Assembly: GCA_019359035.1 (NCBI GenBank)
Contig: JAHHIC010000033.1
Span: forward strand, 99,996-163,995
DNA: 64,000 nucleotides
Direction: 5' to 3'
From: Scytonematopsis contorta HA4267-MV1
Lineage (GTDB): Bacteria > Cyanobacteriota > Cyanobacteriia > Cyanobacteriales > Nostocaceae
Of this stretch, positions 1 to 9,193 are shown piece after piece; the stretch's first letter is position 1; the number at the start of each line of letters is the position of its first letter. Both the position numbers and the translations under genes were made by a program. A model generated the notes under the pieces. It did not search any database, was not told the origin of the DNA, and saw nothing but the letters and a program-made list of their open reading frames with translations.

Positions 1-420
1 GAGGGTTTAGATGCTGGTGCGGATGATTATCTTGTGAAGCCTGCTGATTTGTTAGAATTATTAGCGCGGGTGCGTGCTTTGGGGAGACGTTCTCCTAATT
101 GGCAAGGAGATATCATTACTGTCGAAGATTTACAACTTTGTTTAAGTAATTTAACGATTGAACGAAATCATAGAAGTGTTGAATTGTCCCCACGGGAGGC
201 TCAATTGTTGGAGTATTTAATGCGTCATCGCAATCAGGTTTTAACTCGCGAGCAAATTGAGGAAGCTTTGTGGGAATGGGGTTCGGAACCTGAAAGCAAT
301 GCTTTGACTGTGTTAGTACGCAAGTTGCGACAGCGATTGCTGTTAGTTGATGCGGTTGATTGGATTAAAACTGTTTATGGTATGGGTTATCGGTTTAATC
401 CTGTAAGTAATGGTGAATAA
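1..420 (+). CDS. OmpR/PhoB-family response regulator (C-terminal part)
   Basis: The gene is cut by the window edge; the frame is open from base 1. The first residues read EGLDAGADDYLVKP, the end of a receiver domain with the conserved lysine-proline of beta-5. A winged-helix DNA-binding domain follows (ELSPREAQLLEYLMRH, then LTREQIEEALW and VRKLRQRL), ending in the usual KTVYGMGYRF wing. The phosphorylated aspartate lies outside the window. The family binds promoter DNA once phosphorylated by a partner kinase. The obvious partner is the RppB-like kinase at 1191-2471 on the same strand, although an opposing gene lies between them. It resembles cyanobacterial RppA-type regulators; that assignment is inference. 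Confidence 0.93.
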   Translation, partial: EGLDAGADDYLVKPADLLELLARVRALGRRSPNWQGDIITVEDLQLCLSNLTIERNHRSVELSPREAQLLEYLMRHRNQVLTREQIEEALWEWGSEPESNALTVLVRKLRQRLLLVDAVDWIKTVYGMGYRFNPVSNGE

Positions 421-525
421 TTGTAGTAATATAAATCTCACTTATAGTCCTAAAGGTGCAAAGAAGAGTATTTTAAGTATGGTCTAAATATGTGAGACTA
501 ATGTAAATACTTGTTTAAATGGATG

Positions 526-1140
526 CTAATTTTTTATGCGATAGCTCAGAAGTATTTTCGCATCTTCAAGTGATAGCCTTAGTTCCTGAATAATCATAGC
601 TTGTACATGGTTGAGTTCTGTAGTTGGAAGCTCGAATTCTAACTTTTTAAGTATGGAGTTTACCGTTTTTACTTCAACTTTTGTCAATCCTTGCTTATTT
701 TTTATCTCAGCTAAAATTCCTAAAACTTTGACTGTTGTTTGTAGTTTTATTGGCGTATTTGCTTGTATTTCTACTTGTGGATAGAGTTTTAGGTTTTGAG
801 CAATCATAGTTTTTACTTTACTCAATTCTGTCAAAGGGACTTTGAATTCTAATTTTTTGAGTCGTGAGTTAGTAGTTGCGATTTCAACGTTGGTAAAATC
901 TTGCTTCTTTTCTATTTCAATTTTGGTTATTAGGAGGTTAGTAGCTAGTTGGACTTTTACTGTATTTGTATCTGCTCGGAGTTTGTTTGCTGTGCTATAG
1001 GAACGATTTAATAGTCGGTTTGTTAGCGATTCACCACCTATCGCGAAAGCAATTAAAATTAGTGGGAAAGGCAACAAAAGTTTTAACTTGAACAGTTTTC
1101 TTTTTGCTGCTATTGGGGTAAGGACATAGAAATTTCTCAT
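526..1140 (-). CDS. Membrane-anchored protein with an internal duplication
   Basis: Unrecognised 204-residue protein. A basic N-terminus is followed by one hydrophobic segment (residues about 20-36, LKLLLPFPLILIAFAIGG), so it is probably a single-pass membrane protein with the rest outside the cytoplasm. The remainder is two copies of a module of about 58 residues (near 62-118 and 134-192). Both contain a TVKV start, a K-Q-(D/G)-(F/L)-T-(N/K)-VE core, S-x-LKKLEF and a closing LxxVxxMIxQxL. It lies tail-to-tail with the response-regulator gene and head-to-head with the histidine kinase (50 bp apart), so it may share a control region with the kinase. A sensory accessory role is possible but nothing in the sequence proves it. 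Confidence 0.6.
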   Translation of the reverse strand: MRNFYVLTPIAAKRKLFKLKLLLPFPLILIAFAIGGESLTNRLLNRSYSTANKLRADTNTVKVQLATNLLITKIEIEKKQDFTNVEIATTNSRLKKLEFKVPLTELSKVKTMIAQNLKLYPQVEIQANTPIKLQTTVKVLGILAEIKNKQGLTKVEVKTVNSILKKLEFELPTTELNHVQAMIIQELRLSLEDAKILLSYRIKN

Positions 1141-1190
1141 ATTTTCCCAGATTTAGAAGTTTCCTATTAAAAAAGTAATATTTAAAATCT

Positions 1191-2471
1191 ATGTTTCAAC
1201 GTAGTCGTTCTAATTTAGCTCAGTGGTTTACTCTAACGATGGGGAGTATTTTGGTGGTTTTTGCGGGAATACTTTACTACCAAGCTGTATATGATGAGTT
1301 GGAAAATCTGGATAGGCTGCTCTACAAAAAATCCAGAGTGATGGCAATAAACGCAAGGTATGATGAGCGTCAGAGACAGTTAGATTTAGAAAATGTGCCG
1401 CTTATAGGAAGTAACGTTCCCCCTTTAGGTAGTGAAGTTGTATATGCGCGTTGGTATGATGCTGAAAGTCAAATAGTGCAATTTTTTGGTACTACTCCAG
1501 AAACCCAGTTAAAAACTACTTCCGGATTTGAAACTATCAAAACTACACCTCTTTCAAAAGAAATACTAAATACTATTTGGCTACGTCAGTTAACGTTACC
1601 AGTCTACCAAGATAATTTATTAATCGGTTATCTCCAAATTGCAACCCCCTTAACATCTTCGCAAAATAATCTGGCTCAGTTCCGATTGGTTTTGCTTCTT
1701 ATTGTACCAGCGACTTTAGGGACAATAGGGTTAGCTGGTTGGTTTTTAGGTGGACTCGCTATGCAACCTATTCGTGACAGCTACAATCAACTGCATCGAT
1801 TCACCGCTGATGCTTCCCACGAGTTGCGGTCACCTTTGTCAGCTATTATTAGTAATGCCCAGTACAGCTTAATTTCTCAATCTAGTAATCCGGAAATGCA
1901 ACGTCAGCGATTAGGGAAGATTGTTGATACAGCCAAGTCGATGAGTGTTTTGGTTAATAATCTGCTGTTCTTAGCACGTCATGAAGGTCGATTACCTCCT
2001 GATTCTCTACAAAAAGTTGACTTGAAAAGTCTAATAAAACAAGTTGCAGACGAATACGCGACACAAGAAGCTGCACAACATCTCAATTTAACTTATACTT
2101 TACCCACTAATGCCGTAAGTGTACTAGGTGATGTAGAGTTGCTACGTCGAGTAGTAGTTAATTTACTAACAAACGCCTGTAAATATACTCCATCTGGGGG
2201 TCAAGTTGAATTACAACTGTTTGTACAGCCATATTGGGCTGTTATAAAAGTGACAGACAATGGTATCGGCATTCCTGAAACTGATTTGCCGCATATTTTT
2301 GAGCGGTTTTATCGGGTGGACAAAAAACGAGCACGGAAAACTGGTGGATATGGCTTGGGGTTAGCTATTGCACAACAAATAGTTTCTGCACACGACGGTT
2401 ATATTAGTGCTCAAAGTGTTGTTGATAAGGGGTCAACATTTCAAATTTTTTTGCCTCTTAAACAATATTAA
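1191..2471 (+). CDS. Sensor histidine kinase, RppB-like
   Basis: 426-residue membrane sensor kinase. An N-terminal TM helix (about residues 12-28) and a second near 164-190 bracket an extracytoplasmic loop of about 130 residues. The DHp domain holds the phospho-acceptor histidine in FTADASHELRSPLSAI (about residue 210). The catalytic domain has the N box (NLLTNACKYTP, about 327), G1 (DNGIGIP), F box (IFERFYRVD) and G2 (GYGLGLAIA), so it should be active. No clear HAMP domain is seen. Size and layout match the cyanobacterial RppB/NrsS group, which senses redox state or nickel; that ligand is inference. The likely partner is the response regulator at 1-420. The ATG is the first in frame after the divergent gene. 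Confidence 0.9.
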   Translation: MFQRSRSNLAQWFTLTMGSILVVFAGILYYQAVYDELENLDRLLYKKSRVMAINARYDERQRQLDLENVPLIGSNVPPLGSEVVYARWYDAESQIVQFFGTTPETQLKTTSGFETIKTTPLSKEILNTIWLRQLTLPVYQDNLLIGYLQIATPLTSSQNNLAQFRLVLLLIVPATLGTIGLAGWFLGGLAMQPIRDSYNQLHRFTADASHELRSPLSAIISNAQYSLISQSSNPEMQRQRLGKIVDTAKSMSVLVNNLLFLARHEGRLPPDSLQKVDLKSLIKQVADEYATQEAAQHLNLTYTLPTNAVSVLGDVELLRRVVVNLLTNACKYTPSGGQVELQLFVQPYWAVIKVTDNGIGIPETDLPHIFERFYRVDKKRARKTGGYGLGLAIAQQIVSAHDGYISAQSVVDKGSTFQIFLPLKQY

Positions 2472-2605
2472 AAGTTAATTCGCGAATTACGAATTACGAA
2501 TTGTTTTGGTCACTTTTTAATCACATTTATTGTAAATACTATAAATTAATCAACGCTGGTGAGGACGATAGCACCACTGACAATACCGCTCGGTTAATAG
2601 ATTTT

Positions 2606-2638
2606 GTAGGTTGGGTTTCGTTCCTCAACCCAACCTAC
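2606..2638. repeat. GTAGGTTGGGTT hairpin repeat
   Basis: A 12-base arm GTAGGTTGGGTT (2606-2617) and its exact complement AACCCAACCTAC (2627-2638) enclose a 9-base loop. It is preceded by the text ATACCGCTCGGTTAA. The same combination recurs near 24290-24440 (AATACTGCTCGGTTAAG, then TTTGTAGGTTGGGTT), so this is a dispersed family in this genome. It may also end transcription of the kinase gene. Confidence 0.7.
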
Positions 2639-2692
2639 GAGTTTTTGTATTTTCGGTTAGGAACTATGGGCTGATGAGAAGTTTATAGACAT

Positions 2693-2783
2693 TAGACATC
2701 TCCAGAAATTAATTATGCGTTTTCTGAAACCCTTGTAGAGACGCGATATATCGCGTCCCTACATTCTTTTCTGGAGAGGTCTA
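2693..2783. mobile_element. Small MITE-like palindromic element
   Basis: A 91-bp element with near-perfect terminal inverted repeats: left TAGACATCTCCAGAAA, right the complement of TAGACCTCTCCAGAAAA. The ends are TA on both sides, as expected for Tc1/IS630-type targets. The centre is a perfect hairpin, GACGCGATATATCGCGTC, within TGTAGAGACG...CCCTACA. Related hairpins occur at 35775-35820, 37928-37975 and 39059-39112; the last also keeps a GGAGATGTCTA right end. There is no coding capacity, so any movement would need a transposase supplied in trans. Confidence 0.55.
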
Positions 2784-2819
2784 TTACATGTAACGTCTAT
2801 TAATAGGAAAGAAAAAATT

Positions 2820-3434
2820 ATGCAATTACAACGAATAATACTTTTACTCATAGCAAGTATTAATTTGGCAGCTTTGGGAACTGCTGGATGTACAACAACC
2901 CAACGTGATTTTGAGGCAGAAGCCCAAGCTCCAAATGTAACGACTCCAGCACAACGCCAACCCGATGTACCTTACGTGCCAACGCCACAACCGGTAGTAG
3001 ACGCAATGTTGCAACTGGCACAAGTAAACAGTAATGATATCATTTATGACTTGGGCAGTGGTGATGGACGAATACCGATTACAGCGGCGCAAAGATTTGG
3101 TATTCGTAGTGTCGGAGTAGACATTAATCCTCAACGAGTTCAAGAAGCTAATGCAAATGCTCAAAAAGCTGGAATGACTAATCGCGTAGAGTTTCGGCAA
3201 CAAGACTTGTTTGAAACGGATTTACGTAATGCGACTGTAGTGACACTTTATCTGTTACCGGATGTTAATTTAAAACTTAGACCTAAGTTGCTGCGAGAGC
3301 TTAGACCTGGTACTAGGATTGTATCTCATGCTTTTGATATGGGTGATTGGCAACCACAACAAGTACAACAGGTGGATGGTAAAACTATCTATCTTTGGGT
3401 AGTTCCGGAAAATGTCCCTCCGAATTTACGCTAA
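2820..3434 (+). CDS. Lipoprotein class I SAM-dependent methyltransferase
   Basis: 204 residues. The N-terminus is a lipoprotein signal (hydrophobic LLLIASINLAALG followed by TAGC, probable lipidated cysteine near 24). A proline-rich linker (residues 38-58) leads into a Rossmann-type methyltransferase fold: motif I IIYDLGSGDGRIPI (about 76-89), motif II VGVDINPQRV, and a post-motif QQDLFETDL. The family transfers a methyl group from S-adenosylmethionine; the substrate is unknown. A lipidation signal is odd because SAM is a cytosolic cofactor. Either the protein stays on the cytosolic face or the N-terminus acts only as an anchor. It stands alone between repeats and the ATPase gene. The family is clear, the role is not. 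Confidence 0.85.
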   Translation: MQLQRIILLLIASINLAALGTAGCTTTQRDFEAEAQAPNVTTPAQRQPDVPYVPTPQPVVDAMLQLAQVNSNDIIYDLGSGDGRIPITAAQRFGIRSVGVDINPQRVQEANANAQKAGMTNRVEFRQQDLFETDLRNATVVTLYLLPDVNLKLRPKLLRELRPGTRIVSHAFDMGDWQPQQVQQVDGKTIYLWVVPENVPPNLR

Positions 3435-3701
3435 CCAACGAAAATACGTTGCAGATACATCTTCCATCTTTTGATTTTAAAATCACCAGCAAAAATCTAT
3501 CTAAATGTAAAAATAATTCATCATTTGGGTAGATTCTTATGCTTCTATATCCCTGGAAAATAAACAAAATTGTACATTCTAATTTCCCCATTTATACGTA
3601 AGCTAATACTTTTTTTTCGCAATTCTATTTCCCAAAAAAATTATTTCGGAAGACGTTTTTGTTATTTTTTATATTTTTCATAGGGAGGTTAAGGAGTAAA
3701 A

Positions 3702-6458
3702 ATGACAGCGACTTTGACAAAACAATCAATTAACCGTCAATGGCATGATTTGAATTCACAAGATGTAGTACACGCACTAGAATCTAATTTGGAAACAGGA
3801 CTATCACCAGATGAAGTTCGTAAAAGACGCGAACAATTTGGAGTGAACGAGTTAACTATTCAAGAAGGAACAAGTGTTTGGGTACGTTTTTTACAACAAT
3901 TTAACCAACCTTTAATATATATATTATTATTTGCCGGGGTCGTAAGCCTTTTTCTGCGAGATTGGATTGATGCTGGGGTTATTTTTGCAGTCGTTTTAAT
4001 TAATGCAATTATTGGTTATATTCAAGAGTCAAAAGCGGAAAATGCAATTGCTGCTCTTGCTTTATCTGTCACAACCGAAGCAATGGTTATTCGTAATAGT
4101 CAGCGGTTACAGTTATCCTCACGAGACTTAGTACCAGGGGATTTAGTAAAGCTGAGTTCTGGTGACAAAGTACCTGGAGATTTGCGATTAATTGAAGTTA
4201 ATAATTTGCAAGTTGATGAGTCCGCATTGACAGGAGAATCAGTTCCTGTTGACAAAGTTACTCGAAAGCTTGATTCAGAAACTTCTTTAGCAGACAGAGT
4301 AAATATGGCTTATGCTGGTAGTCTGGTTACATCTGGGCAAGCTACGGGTATTGTAGTTGCGATTGGAAATGAAACAGAAACAGGACGAATTTCGGAACTT
4401 GTTGGACAAAGTGCGAATTTAACTACACCCCTAACTCGCAAATTAGAAAAATTTACTTGGACGTTGATATATGTAATTATTGGACTTTCAGCTATGGTTA
4501 TAGCTGTCGGTTTGGGTCAAGGTAAATCTTTGGTAGAAATGTTCAATACGGCAGTTGCATTAATTGTAAGTGCTATCCCAGAAGAATTGCCGCCATTAGT
4601 CACGATTGTTCTGGCAATTGGTGTTTCTCGTATGGCAAAACGCCATGCAATTGTCCGAAAATTACCTGCTGTTGAAACTTTGGGCAGTGCTACGGTCATT
4701 TGTTCTGATAAAACTGGTACATTGACAGAAAATCAAATGACTGTTGAAAGTATTTATGCTGGTAATCAGCGCTATACAGTTAGTGGTATTGGTTATAATT
4801 TTGAAGGTAATATTTTACATAATAAGCAACCTATTAATTTTAATCTTGGTTCCTCCAGTGGTTCACGCACGGTGAATCCACTACTTGAATGCTTACGATG
4901 TGGATTGTTATGCAATGATTCGCATTTGCAAGAAAAAGATGGACAGCAAACTGTCGCAGGAGACCCAACTGAAGGTGCTTTAATTGTCGTTGCAGCAAAA
5001 GCAGGTTTGGAGAGTCAGGATTTAGCTCAGGATATGCCTCGACTTGATGGGATTCCATTTGAGTCGGAGCTACAGTATATGGCTACTCTACATGAGGGGG
5101 ATGCGACGAATAATATTATTTATGTTAAGGGTTCAACCGAAGCTATTCTGAAACGATGCAGCCAACAGATGGACGAAAATGGAAAAGCAGCACGTTTGGA
5201 TGTAGAACGGGTCAAACGTGAAGCTGATACAATGGCTGAAAGAGGTTTACGGGTATTGGCTTTCGCGCAAAAATCAGTTGCATTACAGCAAAAATCATTA
5301 AAACCAGAAGAGATTGAAAGGGGGTTGATTTTTATTGGTTTGCAGGGAATGATTGACCCTCCAAGGGAAGAAGCGATTAAAGCTGTAGATATCTGTAAAA
5401 ATGCTGGTATTCAAGTCAAGATGATTACAGGTGACCATGCTGTTACCGCAGCTGCAATCGCACACACAATCCATTTGACTAACGAGCGTCAGCCAGCGTT
5501 AACGGGGACTCAGCTTGGCCGTATGAGCGATACGGAACTTGCTAATACCTTGGAAGATAGTGCAGTTTTTGCCCGTGTTGCTCCTGAACAAAAATTACGC
5601 CTTGTGAAAGCGTTGCAATCCAAAGGGGAAATTGTTGCGATGACAGGGGATGGTGTAAATGATGCACCAGCACTTAGGCAAGCAGATATTGGCATCGCTA
5701 TGGGTAAAGCAGGAACCGAGGTTGCGAAGGAAGCTGGGGATATTATTCTCACCGATGATAATTTTGCCTCAATTGCAGCAGCGGTCGAAGAAGGACGTAC
5801 TGTTTATCAAAATTTAAGAAAGGCGATCGCATTTCTCTTACCTGTTAATTTTGGGCAAGGGTTAACAATTCTAGCTAGTGTGTTGCTAAACAGCGCGTTA
5901 CCGATTTTACCAGTACAAATTCTCTGGATTAACATGGTAAGTTCTTCTGCGCTCTCAATTCCCCTAGCGTTTGAACCAAAAGTTCCGGGAGTAATGCAAA
6001 AACCACCCCGCAACCCAAGAGAACCATTATTAGCTGGGAGTATCCTCCGACGCATTATTATCATCACACTATTTAATTGGATTGTCACATTTGGAATTTT
6101 TGAATGGGTGAATGATAGAACAGGAAATGAAGCATTAGCACGAACGATGGCAGTCCATGCACTGGTTGCGGCTGAGATATTTTATTTATTAAGTATGAGC
6201 CATTTAATACCTTCGCTCTGGGCAAAAATACGAAAAAAACGAGGACAAAAAGTATCGATTGCTTATGCTCCAGCTTTGGGCATTGTTTCTGTAATTATAT
6301 TACAAATTCTTTTTAGTCAGTGGTCGCCATTTAATACATTGTTTGATACAGTACCGCTGAATTTTTCACAAGCATTGATTTGTCTTGCAGCAGGTTTTCC
6401 AGTTGTGGTTCTCAGTCTGTTATTGCGATGGCTAAATAAGGAGCGTAATTTATGGTAA
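3702..6458 (+). CDS. P-type cation-transporting ATPase (P2-like)
   Basis: 918 residues, full length for the PMCA/SERCA-like group. An N-terminal cation-ATPase domain ([16 protein letters not shown]) leads to the TM1-TM2 hairpin, an actuator domain with LTGES (about 174-178), and TM3-TM4 with the IPEELPP ion-site motif. The phosphorylation motif is [11 protein letters not shown] (Asp near 336), followed by the nucleotide domain with [10 protein letters not shown] and KGSTEAIL. The hinge [13 protein letters not shown] lies near 646, with a C-terminal TM bundle after it. The calcium-pump TM6 signature (N-x-x-T-D) is replaced by [16 protein letters not shown], so the ion cannot be stated; Ca2+, Na+ or H+ are all possible. 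A good Shine-Dalgarno (TAAGGAG) stands 6 bases before the ATG. No regulator is adjacent. Confidence 0.93.
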   Translation: MTATLTKQSINRQWHDLNSQDVVHALESNLETGLSPDEVRKRREQFGVNELTIQEGTSVWVRFLQQFNQPLIYILLFAGVVSLFLRDWIDAGVIFAVVLINAIIGYIQESKAENAIAALALSVTTEAMVIRNSQRLQLSSRDLVPGDLVKLSSGDKVPGDLRLIEVNNLQVDESALTGESVPVDKVTRKLDSETSLADRVNMAYAGSLVTSGQATGIVVAIGNETETGRISELVGQSANLTTPLTRKLEKFTWTLIYVIIGLSAMVIAVGLGQGKSLVEMFNTAVALIVSAIPEELPPLVTIVLAIGVSRMAKRHAIVRKLPAVETLGSATVICSDKTGTLTENQMTVESIYAGNQRYTVSGIGYNFEGNILHNKQPINFNLGSSSGSRTVNPLLECLRCGLLCNDSHLQEKDGQQTVAGDPTEGALIVVAAKAGLESQDLAQDMPRLDGIPFESELQYMATLHEGDATNNIIYVKGSTEAILKRCSQQMDENGKAARLDVERVKREADTMAERGLRVLAFAQKSVALQQKSLKPEEIERGLIFIGLQGMIDPPREEAIKAVDICKNAGIQVKMITGDHAVTAAAIAHTIHLTNERQPALTGTQLGRMSDTELANTLEDSAVFARVAPEQKLRLVKALQSKGEIVAMTGDGVNDAPALRQADIGIAMGKAGTEVAKEAGDIILTDDNFASIAAAVEEGRTVYQNLRKAIAFLLPVNFGQGLTILASVLLNSALPILPVQILWINMVSSSALSIPLAFEPKVPGVMQKPPRNPREPLLAGSILRRIIIITLFNWIVTFGIFEWVNDRTGNEALARTMAVHALVAAEIFYLLSMSHLIPSLWAKIRKKRGQKVSIAYAPALGIVSVIILQILFSQWSPFNTLFDTVPLNFSQALICLAAGFPVVVLSLLLRWLNKERNLW

Positions 6459-6499
6459 TTGTATGGCGTCGTTTTGGTTAAACATAAGAGGTCTTTTTG

Positions 6500-6545
6500 G
6501 CTAAACACAAGAGGGCGGGCAAGGATGCCCACCCCACAAGAGAAG
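6500..6545. repeat. GC-rich hairpin after the ATPase gene
   Basis: The segment GGGCGGGCAAGGATGCCCAC forms a small GGGC/GCCC hairpin in AT-rich surroundings. It belongs to the same family as the GCGGGCATCTTGCCCGCC hairpin at 16761-16778. It could work as a terminator for the ATPase gene, although there is no T run. Confidence 0.4.
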
Positions 6546-6638
6546 AATTCATGTGTTTCTTTATATCTCTCTCACTTAATTAAAAACCGCTATTAATTGA
6601 AAATTTTGATTGTCATTTATTGAGGTTGAAAAAATGCT

Positions 6639-7448
6639 ATGAAAGGATTAAAAGGTAAAAACGCTTTAATTACAGGTGCAAGCTCTGGTATCGGACAGGC
6701 AATAGCTATCCGTCTTGCTCAAGAAGGCTGTAACATCGCTATTAACTATCGTAAAAGTGCGGAAGAAGCGGAAAATACGGAAGAAATAGCAATGCAAAAA
6801 GCCTGTGGAAATATTGACAACTGTGGTGTTAAATCTTTGCTAGTGCAGGGTGATGTCTCTAAAGAAGAAGATATCTTGGAGATGATTAACACCGTAGTTG
6901 ATAAATTTGGCAGTTTAGATATCCTGGTCAATAATGCAGGAATTCAAACAGAGAGTTCCTCCCACGAAGTAAAAACAGAAGACTTTGACCGAGTGATTGC
7001 TGTGAACCTCCGGGGTGCTTATCTCTGTGCCCGTGAAACTATTAAACACCTTCTTTCTCGAAACACTCCGGGGGTAATTATAAATATTTCCAGCGTCCAC
7101 GAAATTATTCCCAGACCAATGTATGTGAGCTATTCCATCAGTAAAGGAGGCATGGAAAATATGACCAAAACTTTAGCTTTGGAATATGCAAACCGAGGTA
7201 TCCGAGTTAACGCTGTAGCACCAGGAGCTACTATCACACCTATTAACGAAGACTGGATTAATGACCCAGAAAAGAAAGCTGTTGTGGAAAGTCATATTCC
7301 AATGGGTCGTGCTGGAACCTCTGAAGAAATGGCGGCATCTGTAGCTTTTTTAGCTTCCGATGAAGCAGCATATATTACGGGTCAAACACTATTTATTGAT
7401 GGTGGGTTAACTCTCTACGCTGACTTTCGAGAAGCTTGGTCTGCTTAA
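6639..7448 (+). CDS. Short-chain dehydrogenase/reductase (glucose 1-dehydrogenase-like)
   Basis: 269 residues, a classical SDR. The nucleotide-binding TGASSGIG is at residues 13-20 and the NNAG motif near 98. The catalytic serine is in INISSVHEI and the Tyr-x-x-x-Lys pair in YSISKGG (about 169-173). The C-terminus FLASDEAAYITGQTLFIDGG is typical of the glucose-1-dehydrogenase/3-oxoacyl-reductase branch. It should oxidise or reduce an alcohol/ketone with NAD(P)H in the cytosol. The residues IAINYRKSAEEAE after strand beta-2 suggest NADP preference by analogy. An insertion of about 12 residues (MQKACGNIDNCG) lengthens the usual loop after helix C. The gene is single, 180 bp after the ATPase gene, so the substrate cannot be inferred from neighbours. 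Confidence 0.9.
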   Translation: MKGLKGKNALITGASSGIGQAIAIRLAQEGCNIAINYRKSAEEAENTEEIAMQKACGNIDNCGVKSLLVQGDVSKEEDILEMINTVVDKFGSLDILVNNAGIQTESSSHEVKTEDFDRVIAVNLRGAYLCARETIKHLLSRNTPGVIINISSVHEIIPRPMYVSYSISKGGMENMTKTLALEYANRGIRVNAVAPGATITPINEDWINDPEKKAVVESHIPMGRAGTSEEMAASVAFLASDEAAYITGQTLFIDGGLTLYADFREAWSA

Positions 7449-7648
7449 AACAAACTTATGATGGGCTTAATACAAAACTGATAATACAACAATAACTGAT
7501 ACTTCTTGGTATTTTTCTCATCCCGTAAATGTGCTGTGTTTTTTTTGTAGTGCGGGCTTCCAACCAGTGAATGTACAACTGAGGCCACTTTCTGGTAGAA
7601 TTTAGCTCGCCACTCCCTACAAATAAGATAGAACCATAGGAGTACAAA

Positions 7649-9061
7649 TTGACATTAGCAGTAAGTTCCAAAAAATATTCTATTCGTCGCAATCGCTGGT
7701 TTGAACGATTAATCGCTTTATTGGCATTGCTCAACTTAACTTTAGTATTTTTTGACCTTACTTATATAAACGGACATAACTTTTATTTACAATATTCACC
7801 AGCCTTAACCCTAATTTATGATTCAATAAAAGGTATTAAACCCCATCCTGAAACACAAAATTATCTTTACAAAGTTAATCAATTAGAAGAACGGGTTTCA
7901 CAAAATGGTTTAGAATCACCACAGTCAGAAAATGCGCTTGCTGAATTACGTCTCCTCAGTAGTCGCATGATTGAAGACAATCCGTTTGATGTTGCAAATA
8001 AAACTGGTACTTTAGCAAAAATAAAAAATGAAATACGTCTACGTACTCATCAAATATCTGCTAGAGATGCTTTTGCAACTTTTTGGAGTCAAGCTTATCT
8101 ATCTCAAGCAGGATGGCAACAAGAAATAAACTTATTCAATACTCAAATTCGACCATTAATTGAAAGTAACTACTATCGAGATATTGATAAATTTGGTCAC
8201 TTTGTCGATAATTTCTGGATGATTGACTTACCTTTTGTAGTTATTTTTTCCCTAGAGTTTTTAGCACGTACTTTTTATATCAGTTGGGGTAATTCATCGC
8301 TAACATGGTTGGAAGCCATGCTGCAACGTTGGCATGATTTATTCTTATTACTTCCCACTTGGCGATGCTTAAGAGTAATTCCTGTGACAATTCGTCTTTA
8401 CCAAGTAAATTTATTGAATCTGGAACCTCTACGCAAACAGTTAAATAATGATTTTGCGTTTAATTTTGCTGAGGAAATTACGGAAATGGTAGGTATTCAA
8501 GTAATTGACCAGATGCAAGATGCGATTCGTCAAGGGGATGTTGCTCGCTGGTTATTTCATCCCGAAACGCGCAAACCCTACCTCCAAGTTAATGATATCA
8601 ATGAAGTACAAGCGATTGCAACTCGTTTGGTTAATGTCAGTGTCCATGATGTTTTACCAAAAATCAAACCTGATATAGAAGCTTTGGTACATCACAGTCT
8701 TGCCAACACTTTCAACGAATCTCCTATTTACCAACAAATACAGAATATACCTGGCCTAAATAATTTACCCCATCAACTAACAGAAAAATTGGCTCGTGAT
8801 TTATCTGAATCAACTTATCGCAATTTCATTAAAGCATTTTCAGACCCAGTAGTAGGTAATCTGGCCGCTCGTTTAATCACAAATTTTCGTGATATCTTAG
8901 AAAAGGAATTACAGAAAAAAAATAATATCCAAGAACTTCAATCTTTACTTATAGATATGTTGGAAGAAATTAAAATGAACTATGTTAAAGGTATTTCGTC
9001 TGAAGGAATTAAAAAAATATTAGAGGAAGCAAATCAAATTCATAGAACAATGTATAAGTAG
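7649..9061 (+). CDS. Conserved membrane protein with voltage-sensor-like segment
   Basis: 470 residues, no named family recognised. The start is a TTG with TAGGAG seven bases upstream; no better ATG fits. One TM helix lies at 18-40 (ERLIALLALLNLTLVFFDL). After an alpha-helical region of about 130 residues comes a second membrane block (190-260). It has FWMIDLPFVVIFSLEFLART and an arginine-spaced helix LPTWRCLRVIPVTIRLYQ, reminiscent of the S3-S4 part of ion channels. The C-terminal half is helical and soluble. No pore or selectivity motif is seen, so calling it a channel would be overreach. The 628-residue gene follows on the same strand 84 bp later and may be co-transcribed. Confidence 0.7.
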   Translation: MTLAVSSKKYSIRRNRWFERLIALLALLNLTLVFFDLTYINGHNFYLQYSPALTLIYDSIKGIKPHPETQNYLYKVNQLEERVSQNGLESPQSENALAELRLLSSRMIEDNPFDVANKTGTLAKIKNEIRLRTHQISARDAFATFWSQAYLSQAGWQQEINLFNTQIRPLIESNYYRDIDKFGHFVDNFWMIDLPFVVIFSLEFLARTFYISWGNSSLTWLEAMLQRWHDLFLLLPTWRCLRVIPVTIRLYQVNLLNLEPLRKQLNNDFAFNFAEEITEMVGIQVIDQMQDAIRQGDVARWLFHPETRKPYLQVNDINEVQAIATRLVNVSVHDVLPKIKPDIEALVHHSLANTFNESPIYQQIQNIPGLNNLPHQLTEKLARDLSESTYRNFIKAFSDPVVGNLAARLITNFRDILEKELQKKNNIQELQSLLIDMLEEIKMNYVKGISSEGIKKILEEANQIHRTMYK

Positions 9062-9193
9062 TATCAGGATAACCAAAAAATTTGATAATTTGATTTTGGT
9101 AACGTTAGCCAAAATTCTTCCCAGACCTATTCCTTCGTTTCCTTTGTGCCTACCCTGCGGGAAAACCGCCGGTTTACGTGGTTAGTTGTCCGT

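Larger units (their letters stand above)
2472..2819. other. Repeat-rich intergenic region
   Basis: No gene is seen. The stretch begins with a degenerate tandem of a short GAATTAC-type unit (about 2478-2502), then holds a long hairpin repeat and a small MITE-like palindrome, listed separately. Confidence 0.6.
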
